DNA of 7,246 bases from Thermodesulfovibrio sp. (lineage in GTDB: Bacteria > Nitrospirota > Thermodesulfovibrionia > Thermodesulfovibrionales > JdFR-85): assembly GCA_027016675.1 (NCBI GenBank), contig JALUSH010000249.1, positions 1 through 7,246 on the forward strand. The letters are read 5' to 3'. Each line of letters opens with the position of its first letter. Within the stretch, counting starts at the first letter, position 1. Of the stretch, positions 1 through 5,303 are shown in pieces. Made by a program: the position numbers and the translations under genes. The notes beneath the pieces are model-generated. The model was not told the origin of the DNA. It was given only the letters and a program-made list of their open reading frames with translations, and did not search any database.

Positions 1-207
1 CCTGAACAGCAACAGGACGACCCTGTTATTACCCTCTATTCAAAAGGTGTGATTGTTGGCCTGAAAAATGATGGAACTGATGGAACAACAGAGGTTTTGA
101 AATTAAACCTTTCATCAGGAGCATATGTGGGAGAGATTTCAGAGGTTAAAATATTAAATAATACAGCAAGTGCTGGAGAATTCTGTTTCACTTTATCTTT
201 GAATTAA
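1..207 (+). CDS. C-terminal fragment of an unknown protein (5' end outside window)
   Basis: Reading frame 1 is open from the first base to a TAA at 205-207, giving 68 residues. The tail is rich in Val, Leu, Ser, Thr and Asn, with alternating hydrophobic residues (for example VITLYSKGVIVGLKND and a C-terminal FCFTLSLN), as expected for a beta-rich domain. There is one Cys near the end and no recognisable catalytic motif. A strong ribosome binding site and a lipoprotein gene follow after 24 bp, so the two are probably co-transcribed, and an envelope or surface role is plausible by association only. The family cannot be named from this fragment. The main support is the uninterrupted frame, the sensible amino-acid composition and the operon-like spacing. 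Confidence 0.65.
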   Translation, partial: PEQQQDDPVITLYSKGVIVGLKNDGTDGTTEVLKLNLSSGAYVGEISEVKILNNTASAGEFCFTLSLN

Positions 208-219
208 AATAAAAACTAT

Positions 220-225
220 AGGAGG
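220..225 (+). promoter_or_regulatory. Shine-Dalgarno site of the lipoprotein gene
   Basis: AGGAGG lies 6 nt before the ATG at 232. It is a near-perfect anti-16S match and fixes this start codon. Confidence 0.85.
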
Positions 226-231
226 AAAGTA

Positions 232-762
232 ATGCCTGTTATAAAAAGATTTGTTTTTTTCATTCCCATTGTATTCATCGTATTATTGTCAAATGCCTGT
301 GCAGACAGAACTAATAAATCTCTCCCCGATGAGGTCTCACCAAAACCAGGTGCACCCATTTCTATATCCTATGCAGTTCGAGACACTATAGTGTCTGGAG
401 AGAAATCAACAATCTCTATTACTGTAAATGTATCAGCAGACATAGATGACCTGACACTTAGATTAAGACCTTCTGCTGGCCTTGCAATTACATCTGATGA
501 AGAAGAAATACACCTTGGCAACATAAAAAGAAACAGCACAGAAAGGAAAACCATTACTGTCACTGTGCAGAAGGAGGGGAACTATAATATAAATCTAATT
601 GTAACAGGTCAGGTAAATGGGAAAGCTGTTGCAAGGACTGCTGCTATACCAATAAAGACAGTAAATGCCCCTGAAAAGGCCAAAAAAAGCAGTGGTACTG
701 TTGCCACAGAGTCCAGGGGTGAAAGGATAATTATCCTTCCTGCAGAGGAAAGTGGCAACTAA
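232..762 (+). CDS. Predicted lipoprotein with Ig-like/beta-sandwich domain
   Basis: The 176-aa product begins with a basic residue stretch (K5, R6), a hydrophobic segment at about residues 7-19, and then LSNAC with Cys at 23. This is a type II signal peptide, although Ser rather than Leu at -3 makes the lipobox imperfect. Residue +2 is Ala and +3 Asp, and Ala at +2 is compatible with outer-membrane sorting. Residues about 42-140 read as alternating beta strands (ISISYAVRD, STISITVNVS, LTLRLRPS, KTITVTVQ, YNINLIVTGQV), like Ig-like or CARDB-type adhesive/periplasmic modules. The tail (about 145-176) is Lys/Ser/Glu-rich and probably disordered. There are no catalytic motifs. The gene sits 24 bp after another envelope-like ORF, and its TAA overlaps the end of the opposing 91-aa gene. 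No specific function can be assigned. Confidence 0.85.
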   Translation: MPVIKRFVFFIPIVFIVLLSNACADRTNKSLPDEVSPKPGAPISISYAVRDTIVSGEKSTISITVNVSADIDDLTLRLRPSAGLAITSDEEEIHLGNIKRNSTERKTITVTVQKEGNYNINLIVTGQVNGKAVARTAAIPIKTVNAPEKAKKSSGTVATESRGERIIILPAEESGN

Positions 763-1034
763 CGTGCCTCTTCCTGGACTGAACTGTCTCTTTCAGAAAA
801 CTGATGGGAATGTAACCTTCTCAGATATCTTTTTGCAAGATACTCTATGTCCCTACGGCCACCATTATGGAATGATTCAGCAACTGCGTACTGAATAAAG
901 AGTGCCAATTCAAAGGGTATCTTTAATTGATGGGCTATATCTGCTGCATGTGCCTTGTCAGTGATCCTGTCCAGAGAGGTATAGAACTCATCAATAACCT
1001 TTACAAGGTCTCTTTTATTTATGGACTCATCCAT
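759..1034 (-). CDS. Conserved-looking hypothetical protein, 91 aa
   Basis: This small gene is supported by an AGGGAGG ribosome binding site at 1040-1046, 5 nt upstream of its ATG, and by its position last in a run of minus-strand genes. The protein appears almost wholly alpha-helical and charged: helices are likely at about residues 7-24, 27-37, 41-55 and 61-74, ending in a polar tail. Residues 27-50 (AHAADIAHQLKIPFELALFI) loosely resemble a helix-turn-helix, but this is not convincing. It has no signal peptide, membrane segment or Cys motif. It lies 184 bp after the inositol-phosphatase-like gene and could be on the same transcript or have its own promoter. Its TAG overlaps the TAA of the convergent lipoprotein gene by 4 bp. 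I do not recognise the family. Confidence 0.75.
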   Translation of the reverse strand: MDESINKRDLVKVIDEFYTSLDRITDKAHAADIAHQLKIPFELALFIQYAVAESFHNGGRRDIEYLAKRYLRRLHSHQFSERDSSVQEEAR

Positions 1035-1218
1035 AAAAGCCTCCCTTATTAAAAATATTTAGCAAGAACTGAGCCCACATTCCTAAGTATCTGAACTTCT
1101 GGAATTTTCTCGATTCTGTGAAATCTGAACATCCTTAAAAAGTGTAGATTTTGTTTCTTATGGAAACAGATCCTGAGGAGCTGAGACATAAAGACAACAT
1201 GACATTCAGTAATAAGAG
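1035..1218. other. Intergenic region, no identifiable element
   Basis: This 184-bp gap separates the inositol-phosphatase-like gene from the 91-aa gene. Apart from the ribosome binding site of the latter I see no convincing promoter, terminator hairpin or RNA structure. A direct repeat CTGAG-GAG-CTGAG occurs around 1173-1186 and does not form a stem. A 21-codon ATG frame on the minus strand here has no ribosome binding site. Confidence 0.5.
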
Positions 1219-2019
1219 TCAGGCATTAAACACCTTTTGCACTTCATCCACGATAATTCCATGAATTGCAGGTGTTGCTGCCACTATATCGCCTGTGCTT
1301 AGATATTCACCACCACCTTTGAAATCCGATACCATCCCACCAGCCTCCTCAACAAGTAAACTGCCAGCAGCCACATCCCAGGCACTAAGGCCTAACTCAA
1401 AGAATCCTTCACACCGTCCTGAGGCTGTGTAGGCAAGGTCTAATGCTGCTGAGCCAGCGCGTCTTAAATCACTGCATCTCAGAAACAGAGATTTAAATAC
1501 CTCCAGGTAATCATTTATCCTGTCCTTTGCCCTGAAGGGGAAACCTGTTGTAATGATGGCATCCTCTATGCTGTTTCTTCTGGAGACAAATATCCTCTGA
1601 CCATTCAGAAACGCCCCCCTGCCCTTTTCTGCTGTGAAGAGCTCATCCCTCAGAGGATCATATACTGCTCCTATAATGATGTCATCTTTATATTGAAGTG
1701 CAATGGATATGGCAAAAACAGGATATTTGTGGATGAAATTTGTGGTGCCGTCCAGGGGGTCTATTATCCATAGGTACTCATCGTTACTGGAGCTCTCTTT
1801 AAGGGTTTCTTCAGAGAGGATCCTGTGGGAAGGAAAAGCATCCCTTAGGGTCTTTATTATCAGTTGTTCTGACTCAGCGTCAATCTCAGTGACATAGTCA
1901 AAGAGGGCCTTTCGTGTAAAGCCTATCTCATCAAGAGAGTTGTATCTCTCAACTATAAACTCACCTGCCTGTTTTGCTGCTTTTATTGCTATCTGCAGGT
2001 AATCAGACCACTCCATCAT
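1219..2019 (-). CDS. suhB: Inositol-1-monophosphatase family phosphatase (SuhB-like)
   Basis: The 266-aa product has the length and motif order of the Mg2+-dependent inositol monophosphatase family. These are E70-E71 in ILSEET, the metal-binding loop IDPLDGTTNF at 86-95 (D87, D90), the RRAGSAALDLAYTASGRCEGFFE block at about 186-208, and W214-D215 before an AAGSLLVEEAGG helix. Residues 36-47 (the K-ALFDYVTEID region) match the N-terminal substrate/metal region. The expected activity is hydrolysis of myo-inositol 1-phosphate or related sugar phosphates. Some members, mainly archaeal, also hydrolyse fructose 1,6-bisphosphate, which is of interest because the gene follows an FBPase gene by 123 bp. 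Two consecutive ATG codons (2017-2019, 2014-2016) are possible starts. The ribosome binding site is weak (AGGG 9 nt upstream), unlike its neighbours. Family assignment is secure; substrate is not. Confidence 0.93.
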   Translation of the reverse strand: MMEWSDYLQIAIKAAKQAGEFIVERYNSLDEIGFTRKALFDYVTEIDAESEQLIIKTLRDAFPSHRILSEETLKESSSNDEYLWIIDPLDGTTNFIHKYPVFAISIALQYKDDIIIGAVYDPLRDELFTAEKGRGAFLNGQRIFVSRRNSIEDAIITTGFPFRAKDRINDYLEVFKSLFLRCSDLRRAGSAALDLAYTASGRCEGFFELGLSAWDVAAGSLLVEEAGGMVSDFKGGGEYLSTGDIVAATPAIHGIIVDEVQKVFNA

Positions 2020-2068
2020 ATCCAGAGACCCTGACTTTTGTCATAATGATACCTTTCCAGGTTTTATT

Positions 2069-2122
2069 ATGCTGAGCTTGTTTTTTTCAGCATCTTACAT
2101 ACCTGCCGCCTTCTCAAGCAGG
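2069..2122 (-). other. Two small hairpins in the fbp-suhB gap
   Basis: Stem 2069-2075/2087-2093 (ATGCTGA with TCAGCAT, 11-nt loop) and stem 2102-2106/2118-2122 (CCTGC with GCAGG) lie in tandem in the 123-bp gap. Neither is followed by a U-tract on the minus strand, so they are not standard intrinsic terminators. They could affect readthrough or mRNA processing, or be incidental. Confidence 0.3.
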
Positions 2123-2142
2123 CAAAGGGGTAAATCGCTATG

Positions 2143-3096
2143 TTATCCGATTATCTCCTGTATATCACCACGGCTGCCAAGAAACACAGGTACCCTCTGG
2201 TGAAGTTCGCTGGGTTTTACATCAAGTATGTTCTCTGTGCCTGTTGTTGCCATGCCACCAGCATTTTCTATAAGGAATCCCATGGGAGCTGCCTCGTAAA
2301 GTAGCCGTAGTTTGCCGGATTTGTTCTTGGTGTCAGCAGGATAGGCGAATATGCCACCTTTGATGAGTGTCCTGTGCACATCAGAGACCATTGAGCCAAT
2401 ATACCTCAGGGAGTATCCCTTTTCTTTCAGGGCACTCACGTGAGACTTTAAATCTTCATCCCACCGGTTGAAGTAACCCTCGTTTATTGAATAGATCTTT
2501 CCCCTTTCTGGTATCTGCATATCAGGATGGGAAAGTAGGAATAGTCCTACAGAGGGATCAAGGGTAAACCCATTGACACTGTTGCCTGTGGAATAGACAA
2601 GCACAGTGGAAGAACCATAAATAATATACCCGGCAGCAACCTGTTTTCTGCCCTCCTGAAGAAAATCATTTATTGTGCCATCCACCTTCCTATGTATGGA
2701 GAAGATAGTTCCAATGCTTACATTCACATCTATGTTTGATGAACCATCAAGGGGGTCAAAGGCTATAACATATTTGCCATTTCTGCCTTTTTCAGGGAAA
2801 AGAGGCTCCTCCATCTCTTCAGAGGCAAGGGCATAGAACTGTCCACTGTCGGAAAGATGCTGCACAAGTATTTTATTTGAAAATTCATCGAGTTTTTGAA
2901 CAACCTCGCCCTGTATATTGATAACACCAGTGGTTCCAATCACATCTGCAAGTCCTGCCATCCTCACATGTGCTGCTATAATCTTTGCTGCTGAAGTAAT
3001 TGCTGTAAGGGCAAGGGTAAGGGATCCTGTTGCCTGTGCATGTTTCCGCTCCTCTTCGAGTATAAACCTGTTTAGATCCATTCCAATTGTTGCCAT
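2143..3096 (-). CDS. fbp: Class I fructose-1,6-bisphosphatase
   Basis: The 317-aa cytosolic enzyme hydrolyses fructose 1,6-bisphosphate to fructose 6-phosphate, the committed step of gluconeogenesis. Diagnostic features are an NIQGEVVQKLDEFSN block at 60-74, acidic metal ligands in ASEEMEEP (91-98), the sugar-phosphatase loop FDPLDGSSNID at 113-123 (D114, D117), and the FBPase signature GKLRLLYEAAPMG at 261-273 with E268. Length is slightly shorter than the roughly 330-340 residues usual for class I enzymes. The start codon overlaps the aldolase stop (TAATG), and a GAGGAGGGAG ribosome binding site at about 3104-3113 lies inside the aldolase coding region, so translation is very likely coupled. 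The pairing with an aldolase that would supply its substrate strongly supports the assignment. Confidence 0.97.
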   Translation of the reverse strand: MATIGMDLNRFILEEERKHAQATGSLTLALTAITSAAKIIAAHVRMAGLADVIGTTGVINIQGEVVQKLDEFSNKILVQHLSDSGQFYALASEEMEEPLFPEKGRNGKYVIAFDPLDGSSNIDVNVSIGTIFSIHRKVDGTINDFLQEGRKQVAAGYIIYGSSTVLVYSTGNSVNGFTLDPSVGLFLLSHPDMQIPERGKIYSINEGYFNRWDEDLKSHVSALKEKGYSLRYIGSMVSDVHRTLIKGGIFAYPADTKNKSGKLRLLYEAAPMGFLIENAGGMATTGTENILDVKPSELHQRVPVFLGSRGDIQEIIG

Positions 3097-4535
3097 TAGT
3101 CAGCTCCCTCCTCTAACTTAAGATCTTTTACCGACACCTGTTCAGGTTCTTTACCTGACGTTTTATAGGGTGCCTTAATAAGGCTTATGTATTTGTCAGT
3201 GTATTGTCTGGTGTTGAAGACATTCAGTTTCTTGAACAGGAATCTGAATTTATCCTCCAGGGCATCAAGGATTCTGCCCTTGCTTTCACTATCAAGATAC
3301 CACCACTTCTGCTTAAATGGTCCCAGTCCTTTTTTGCGGGTCTTATAGAGGAATTGTTGTTCTGTCTGCCCTTCTTTCCATTCAGATGAAAAGTTCTCCT
3401 TAATATAGGCATAGATTTCTTCCCTTAACGATTCAGGTGCGAGATCATACATTATATTCTGAAACCCTGTGGCAAGATGAATCTCTGAGCAGTTGTTCTC
3501 AGGGAACCTGTCGAATAGCTCATCAGGAAGTGTTGATGCACCATGTTGAACTGTCCCAGAAAGGCCGTACCGTTCCTTTACAAGCCTGCCAATGGAGTCA
3601 AGCACAGAGAAATCCAGCTTTACCTCAGCCACGGTGCCGTCAGGTAGTGGCACCCCACCATGGGCAGTGCCTGTCTGAACACTTATCTTTGATATGCCTG
3701 TGAGATCAGACTTGCCCATATCTTTCAGTGTATTTATATATCCCTCCATAAACGCCTCTGCCTCTTCAGGAGTAGAATTCTTTCCTCCAATATGGCCTAT
3801 CTCAGCACCAATAGAAACAGTTATTCCCTCGGGTTCCATGGCTCTAATAAATTCTGTCATCCTTGCTGTATTGATATAGTTTTCCCTCTGCTGTTCAAGC
3901 AGGGAGTCTTTTGAGTAATCCACAAGGGTGGATGGGTCTATATCTATATTATAAAACCCTGCCTCAATAGCCTCTTTAGTCAGCTCCTGTATCTTTTTAA
4001 GTTCACCCTCAGGGTCTTCCTTATAAGAAGAGGCACTGAACTGGAAATGGTCTCCCTGGATAAATACAGGCCCTCGATAGCCTTCCTTAATGGCAGCAGC
4101 AAGCACTGCAGAGGCGTACTCTGAGGGTCTCTGGTAGGTATAGCCTATTTCAGATCTTGCTATCTCAAAGATAAACGCACCTACATTGTTTTTGATAGCT
4201 ACCTTAAAAATCCTCCGTGCTATATCATAGGTAAGCCCACGGATATTCATGGCAGGTGTGGTAAAGCTGTGTGTTTCGCCTCTCCCCATTGCCATATAAA
4301 GGTCATGAATCGATGATGCAACTGCCCCGAACTCATTGGCCACCTCTCTGATGATCATCTTTGCCTCTTCCTTCACTACAGGGTTGTCTGAAAAGACCGC
4401 TGTATATATCAGGTCATCAATTACATGTTCTCTAAGGGTATCCTCATCCTTAATAATTACCCCACCGTTGCTTATTGTGACAGCTTCAGAGACAATGGCT
4501 TGCAATTCATCAGTACTACCTGCGATTTTATACAT
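3096..4535 (-). CDS. Large class II fructose-bisphosphate aldolase-like protein
   Basis: The 479-aa protein carries the metal-binding pattern of class II aldolases in order: QGDHF at 160-164 (D162 catalytic-like, H163 zinc-like), YNIDIDPS at 195-202, GAEIGHIGGK at 243-252 (E245), VQTGTAHGG at 286-294 (H292) and QHGAS at 330-334 (H331). The expected reaction is reversible aldol cleavage or condensation of fructose 1,6-bisphosphate from dihydroxyacetone phosphate and glyceraldehyde 3-phosphate. It is far longer than typical class II enzymes (about 280-360 aa), with roughly 80 extra N-terminal residues and a C-terminal extension from about 370 to 479 rich in aromatic and basic residues. The start is fixed by AGGAGG at 4541-4546, 5 nt upstream. 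It leads the operon, and its TAA overlaps the ATG of the FBPase gene. A tagatose-bisphosphate aldolase-type (GatZ/KbaZ-like) or other sugar-phosphate aldolase role is the main alternative. Confidence 0.85.
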   Translation of the reverse strand: MYKIAGSTDELQAIVSEAVTISNGGVIIKDEDTLREHVIDDLIYTAVFSDNPVVKEEAKMIIREVANEFGAVASSIHDLYMAMGRGETHSFTTPAMNIRGLTYDIARRIFKVAIKNNVGAFIFEIARSEIGYTYQRPSEYASAVLAAAIKEGYRGPVFIQGDHFQFSASSYKEDPEGELKKIQELTKEAIEAGFYNIDIDPSTLVDYSKDSLLEQQRENYINTARMTEFIRAMEPEGITVSIGAEIGHIGGKNSTPEEAEAFMEGYINTLKDMGKSDLTGISKISVQTGTAHGGVPLPDGTVAEVKLDFSVLDSIGRLVKERYGLSGTVQHGASTLPDELFDRFPENNCSEIHLATGFQNIMYDLAPESLREEIYAYIKENFSSEWKEGQTEQQFLYKTRKKGLGPFKQKWWYLDSESKGRILDALEDKFRFLFKKLNVFNTRQYTDKYISLIKAPYKTSGKEPEQVSVKDLKLEEGAD

Positions 4536-4540
4536 GACAT

Positions 4541-4546
4541 CCTCCT
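4541..4546 (-). promoter_or_regulatory. Shine-Dalgarno site of the aldolase-like gene
   Basis: On the minus strand AGGAGG (within AAAGGAGGATGTC) precedes the ATG at 4535 by 5 nt. It decides the start of the operon's first gene. Confidence 0.85.
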
Positions 4547-4605
4547 TTTAAGTATAAAAATCTAACTTTTTACCATAGATAAGTATAATATACTATTTTT
4601 TTCAG

Positions 4606-4634
4606 AAAATAAAACATCTTTTGGTGTTTATCAA
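4606..4634 (-). promoter_or_regulatory. Candidate sigma70-type promoter of the aldolase-fbp operon
   Basis: On the minus strand TTGATA (4629-4634) and TATTTT (4606-4611) are separated by exactly 17 bp. The predicted transcription start near 4598 would leave a 5' leader of about 60 nt before the aldolase ATG. A second, closer TATACT box around 4580 has no matching -35. This is pattern matching only. Confidence 0.5.
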
Positions 4635-4666
4635 AGAATAAACAGATATCACAAGTTATTCATTTC

Positions 4667-4697
4667 TTGACAAAAAACCGCTAATTATTGTTATATT
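4667..4697 (+). promoter_or_regulatory. Candidate promoter of tRNA-Val
   Basis: A perfect TTGACA (4667-4672) is followed after 19 bp by TATATT (4692-4697), which carries an upstream TG (4689-4690) and so reads as an extended -10. The predicted start near 4703-4705 is only a few bases before the mature tRNA 5' end, as is common for stable RNA genes. The 19-bp spacing is slightly long. Confidence 0.65.
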
Positions 4698-4706
4698 TTA
4701 TATCTA

Positions 4707-4781
4707 AGGCGCGTAGCTCAGGGGGAGAGCGCTACCTTGACGCGGTAGAGGTCGACGGTTCGAAACCGTCCGCGCCTACCA
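4707..4781 (+). tRNA. tRNA-Val (anticodon GAC), CCA encoded
   Basis: A complete cloverleaf can be drawn: acceptor AGGCGCG (4707-4713) with CGCGCCT (4771-4777); D stem GCTC/GAGC (4716-4719/4727-4730) with a short AGGGGGA loop; anticodon stem CTACC/GGTAG (4732-4736/4744-4748) with loop TTGACGC, so the anticodon is GAC at 4739-4741; variable AGGTC; T stem GACGG/CCGTC with loop TTCGAAA (4754-4770). The discriminator is A4778, followed by an encoded CCA. Every stem is fully paired. Anticodon GAC decodes GUC and GUU valine codons. It stands alone, not in a tRNA cluster, and appears to have its own promoter. Confidence 0.97.
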
Positions 4782-4868
4782 TTCCTTAACTATCAAATCA
4801 GAGCATTCGGGTTCAGGATAGTTTCAATTCTATCTATAAAAAACAAGGCGTGTATTACGTACTCTCAA

Positions 4869-4896
4869 CAGTAAGCAGTGGGCAGTGGGAGGAGTA
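4869..4896 (+). repeat. Degenerate 7-bp tandem repeat (CAGTGGG)
   Basis: Four consecutive heptads can be read: CAGTAAG (4869-4875), CAGTGGG (4876-4882), CAGTGGG (4883-4889) and a decayed AGGAGTA (4890-4896). The block runs straight into the 8-bp repeat that follows, with one base between. Confidence 0.7.
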
Positions 4897-4897
4897 A

Positions 4898-4961
4898 ATG
4901 GGTGGATGGGTGTATGAGTAGATGGGTGGATGGTTATATGAGTTGATGAGTTGATAAGTTA
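4898..4961 (+). repeat. Degenerate 8-bp tandem repeat, 8 units (consensus ATGRGTKG)
   Basis: Eight units in perfect 8-bp register begin at 4898, 4906, 4914, 4922, 4930, 4938, 4946 and 4954. Units 1 and 4 are ATGGGTGG, unit 2 ATGGGTGT, unit 3 ATGAGTAG, unit 5 ATGGTTAT, units 6 and 7 ATGAGTTG, unit 8 ATAAGTTA. Every unit begins with AT. Variants cluster: the GGGTGG type is on the left and the GAGTTG type on the right, as expected from local duplication of diverged units. 8 bp is not a codon multiple, so this is not coding repeat DNA. Confidence 0.85.
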
Positions 4962-4990
4962 AGAAGGCAGAGAGGTGGTTCATCAGGGAG

Positions 4991-5030
4991 GGTTCAAGGG
5001 GTCAAGGACTCAAGGGTTCAATGACAAGAG
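4991..5030 (+). repeat. Degenerate 8-bp tandem repeat (consensus GGTTCAAG)
   Basis: Octads in register are GGTTCAAG (4991-4998), GGGTCAAG (4999-5006), GACTCAAG (5007-5014), GGTTCAAT (5015-5022) and a decayed GACAAGAG (5023-5030). Same 8-bp period as the 4898-4961 block but a different consensus. Confidence 0.8.
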
Positions 5031-5082
5031 GAATTTTTAAAGTTTTATGCTCATGACTTGAACCCTCGAACTCTTGAATCCT
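4997..5082. repeat. Long imperfect hairpin made of opposed octad repeats
   Basis: Arm 4997-5021 pairs with 5058-5082 over 25 positions without gaps. I count four mismatches (5012/5067, 5009/5070, 5008/5071, 5001/5078) and two G-T wobbles (5007/5072, 5000/5079); the rest are Watson-Crick. The inner run, 5013-5021 with 5058-5066, is 9 bp perfect. The loop (5022-5057) is 36 nt and A/T-rich. The right arm is itself octads on the minus strand. Confidence 0.8.
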
Positions 5083-5088
5083 CTTGCA
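5057..5088 (-). repeat. 8-bp tandem repeat in opposite orientation (GGTTCAAG type)
   Basis: Read on the minus strand, the octads are TGCAAGAG (5081-5088), GATTCAAG (5073-5080), AGTTCGAG (5065-5072) and GGTTCAAG (5057-5064), the same consensus as 4991-5022 but inverted. Confidence 0.75.
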
Positions 5089-5119
5089 CTTATGGTTTTG
5101 ATGGCCTTCTTCACCACCT

Positions 5120-5217
5120 CTCTCTGCCCGGAAAAAATCTACGATTTTTCGGGACCTCTCTTCAGTGGAAACCTCATCTGATTTCGCTCTGCCTTTCAAT
5201 ACAGCTCGGGCAGAGAG
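5120..5217. repeat. Perfect 11-bp inverted repeat with internal hairpins
   Basis: CTCTCTGCCCG (5120-5130) is the exact reverse complement of CGGGCAGAGAG (5207-5217), 76 bp apart. The left copy overlaps the outer arm ending at 5128, so two alternative foldings compete for it. A further CTCTGCC at 5187-5193 can pair with GGCAGAG at 5209-5215. Confidence 0.75.
5127..5153. repeat. Compact hairpin with AAAAATC/GATTTTT core
   Basis: CCCGGAAAAAATC and GATTTTTCGGG flank a TAC loop (5140-5142). There are 7 perfect inner base pairs (5133-5139 with 5143-5149), then four more outer pairs with single-base bulges at A5132 and G5130. The shape resembles an intrinsic terminator, but the downstream bases are not a T-tract on either strand. 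Confidence 0.6.
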
Positions 5218-5285
5218 TGATCCTGTGGATTGTCTTATTTTTATGAGGTACCCTTGTTTGTTTCTATGGATTCTGGACAGATATG

Positions 5286-5303
5286 GTTATGGTAAAATTA
5301 TTT
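5286..5303 (+). promoter_or_regulatory. Extended -10 element directly upstream of the methyltransferase start
   Basis: TGG-TAAAAT (5290-5298) matches an extended -10 (TGnTATAAT). No good -35 is seen at the expected distance. The ATG at 5306 begins 7 nt after the hexamer, so transcription would start at or next to the start codon. A near-identical 18-mer (17 of 18) occurs at 7102-7119. Confidence 0.5.

Larger units (their letters stand above)
4966..5128. repeat. Outer inverted repeat flanking the octad hairpin
   Basis: GGCAGAGAGGTGGT at 4966-4979 is the reverse complement of ACCACCTCTCTCTGCC at 5113-5128 apart from a 2-nt CT insertion in the right arm. The arms are therefore 14 and 16 nt, 133 bp apart, and enclose the shorter-period hairpin at 4997-5082. 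Confidence 0.75.

Noticed and set aside
1141..1204. 21-codon minus-strand ORF between the phosphatase and 91-aa genes
   Set aside because: It has no ribosome binding site, a short Ser-rich product and no supporting context.
3437..3703. 88-aa plus-strand ORF inside the aldolase gene
   Set aside because: It is antisense to a strongly supported gene, with Cys/His/Gln/Ser-rich shadow composition and no independent start signal.
4788..4834. Terminator for the tRNA gene
   Set aside because: The pairs AACTATC/GATAGTT and GATAG/CTATC are weak and mutually exclusive, and no T-tract follows. Termination may happen elsewhere.
4707..4900. tRNA 3' end as a phage or island attachment site
   Set aside because: There is no integrase, and I see no duplicated tRNA 3' segment within the window. 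The repeats downstream do not resemble the tRNA.
4869..5088. CRISPR array
   Set aside because: Units are 7-8 bp, contiguous and degenerate. There are no repeats of about 28-37 bp with unique spacers and no cas genes.
5002..5199. 65-aa minus-strand ORF across the hairpin
   Set aside because: It is composed of the octad and inverted repeats, has no ribosome binding site, and its composition is a by-product of the repeats.
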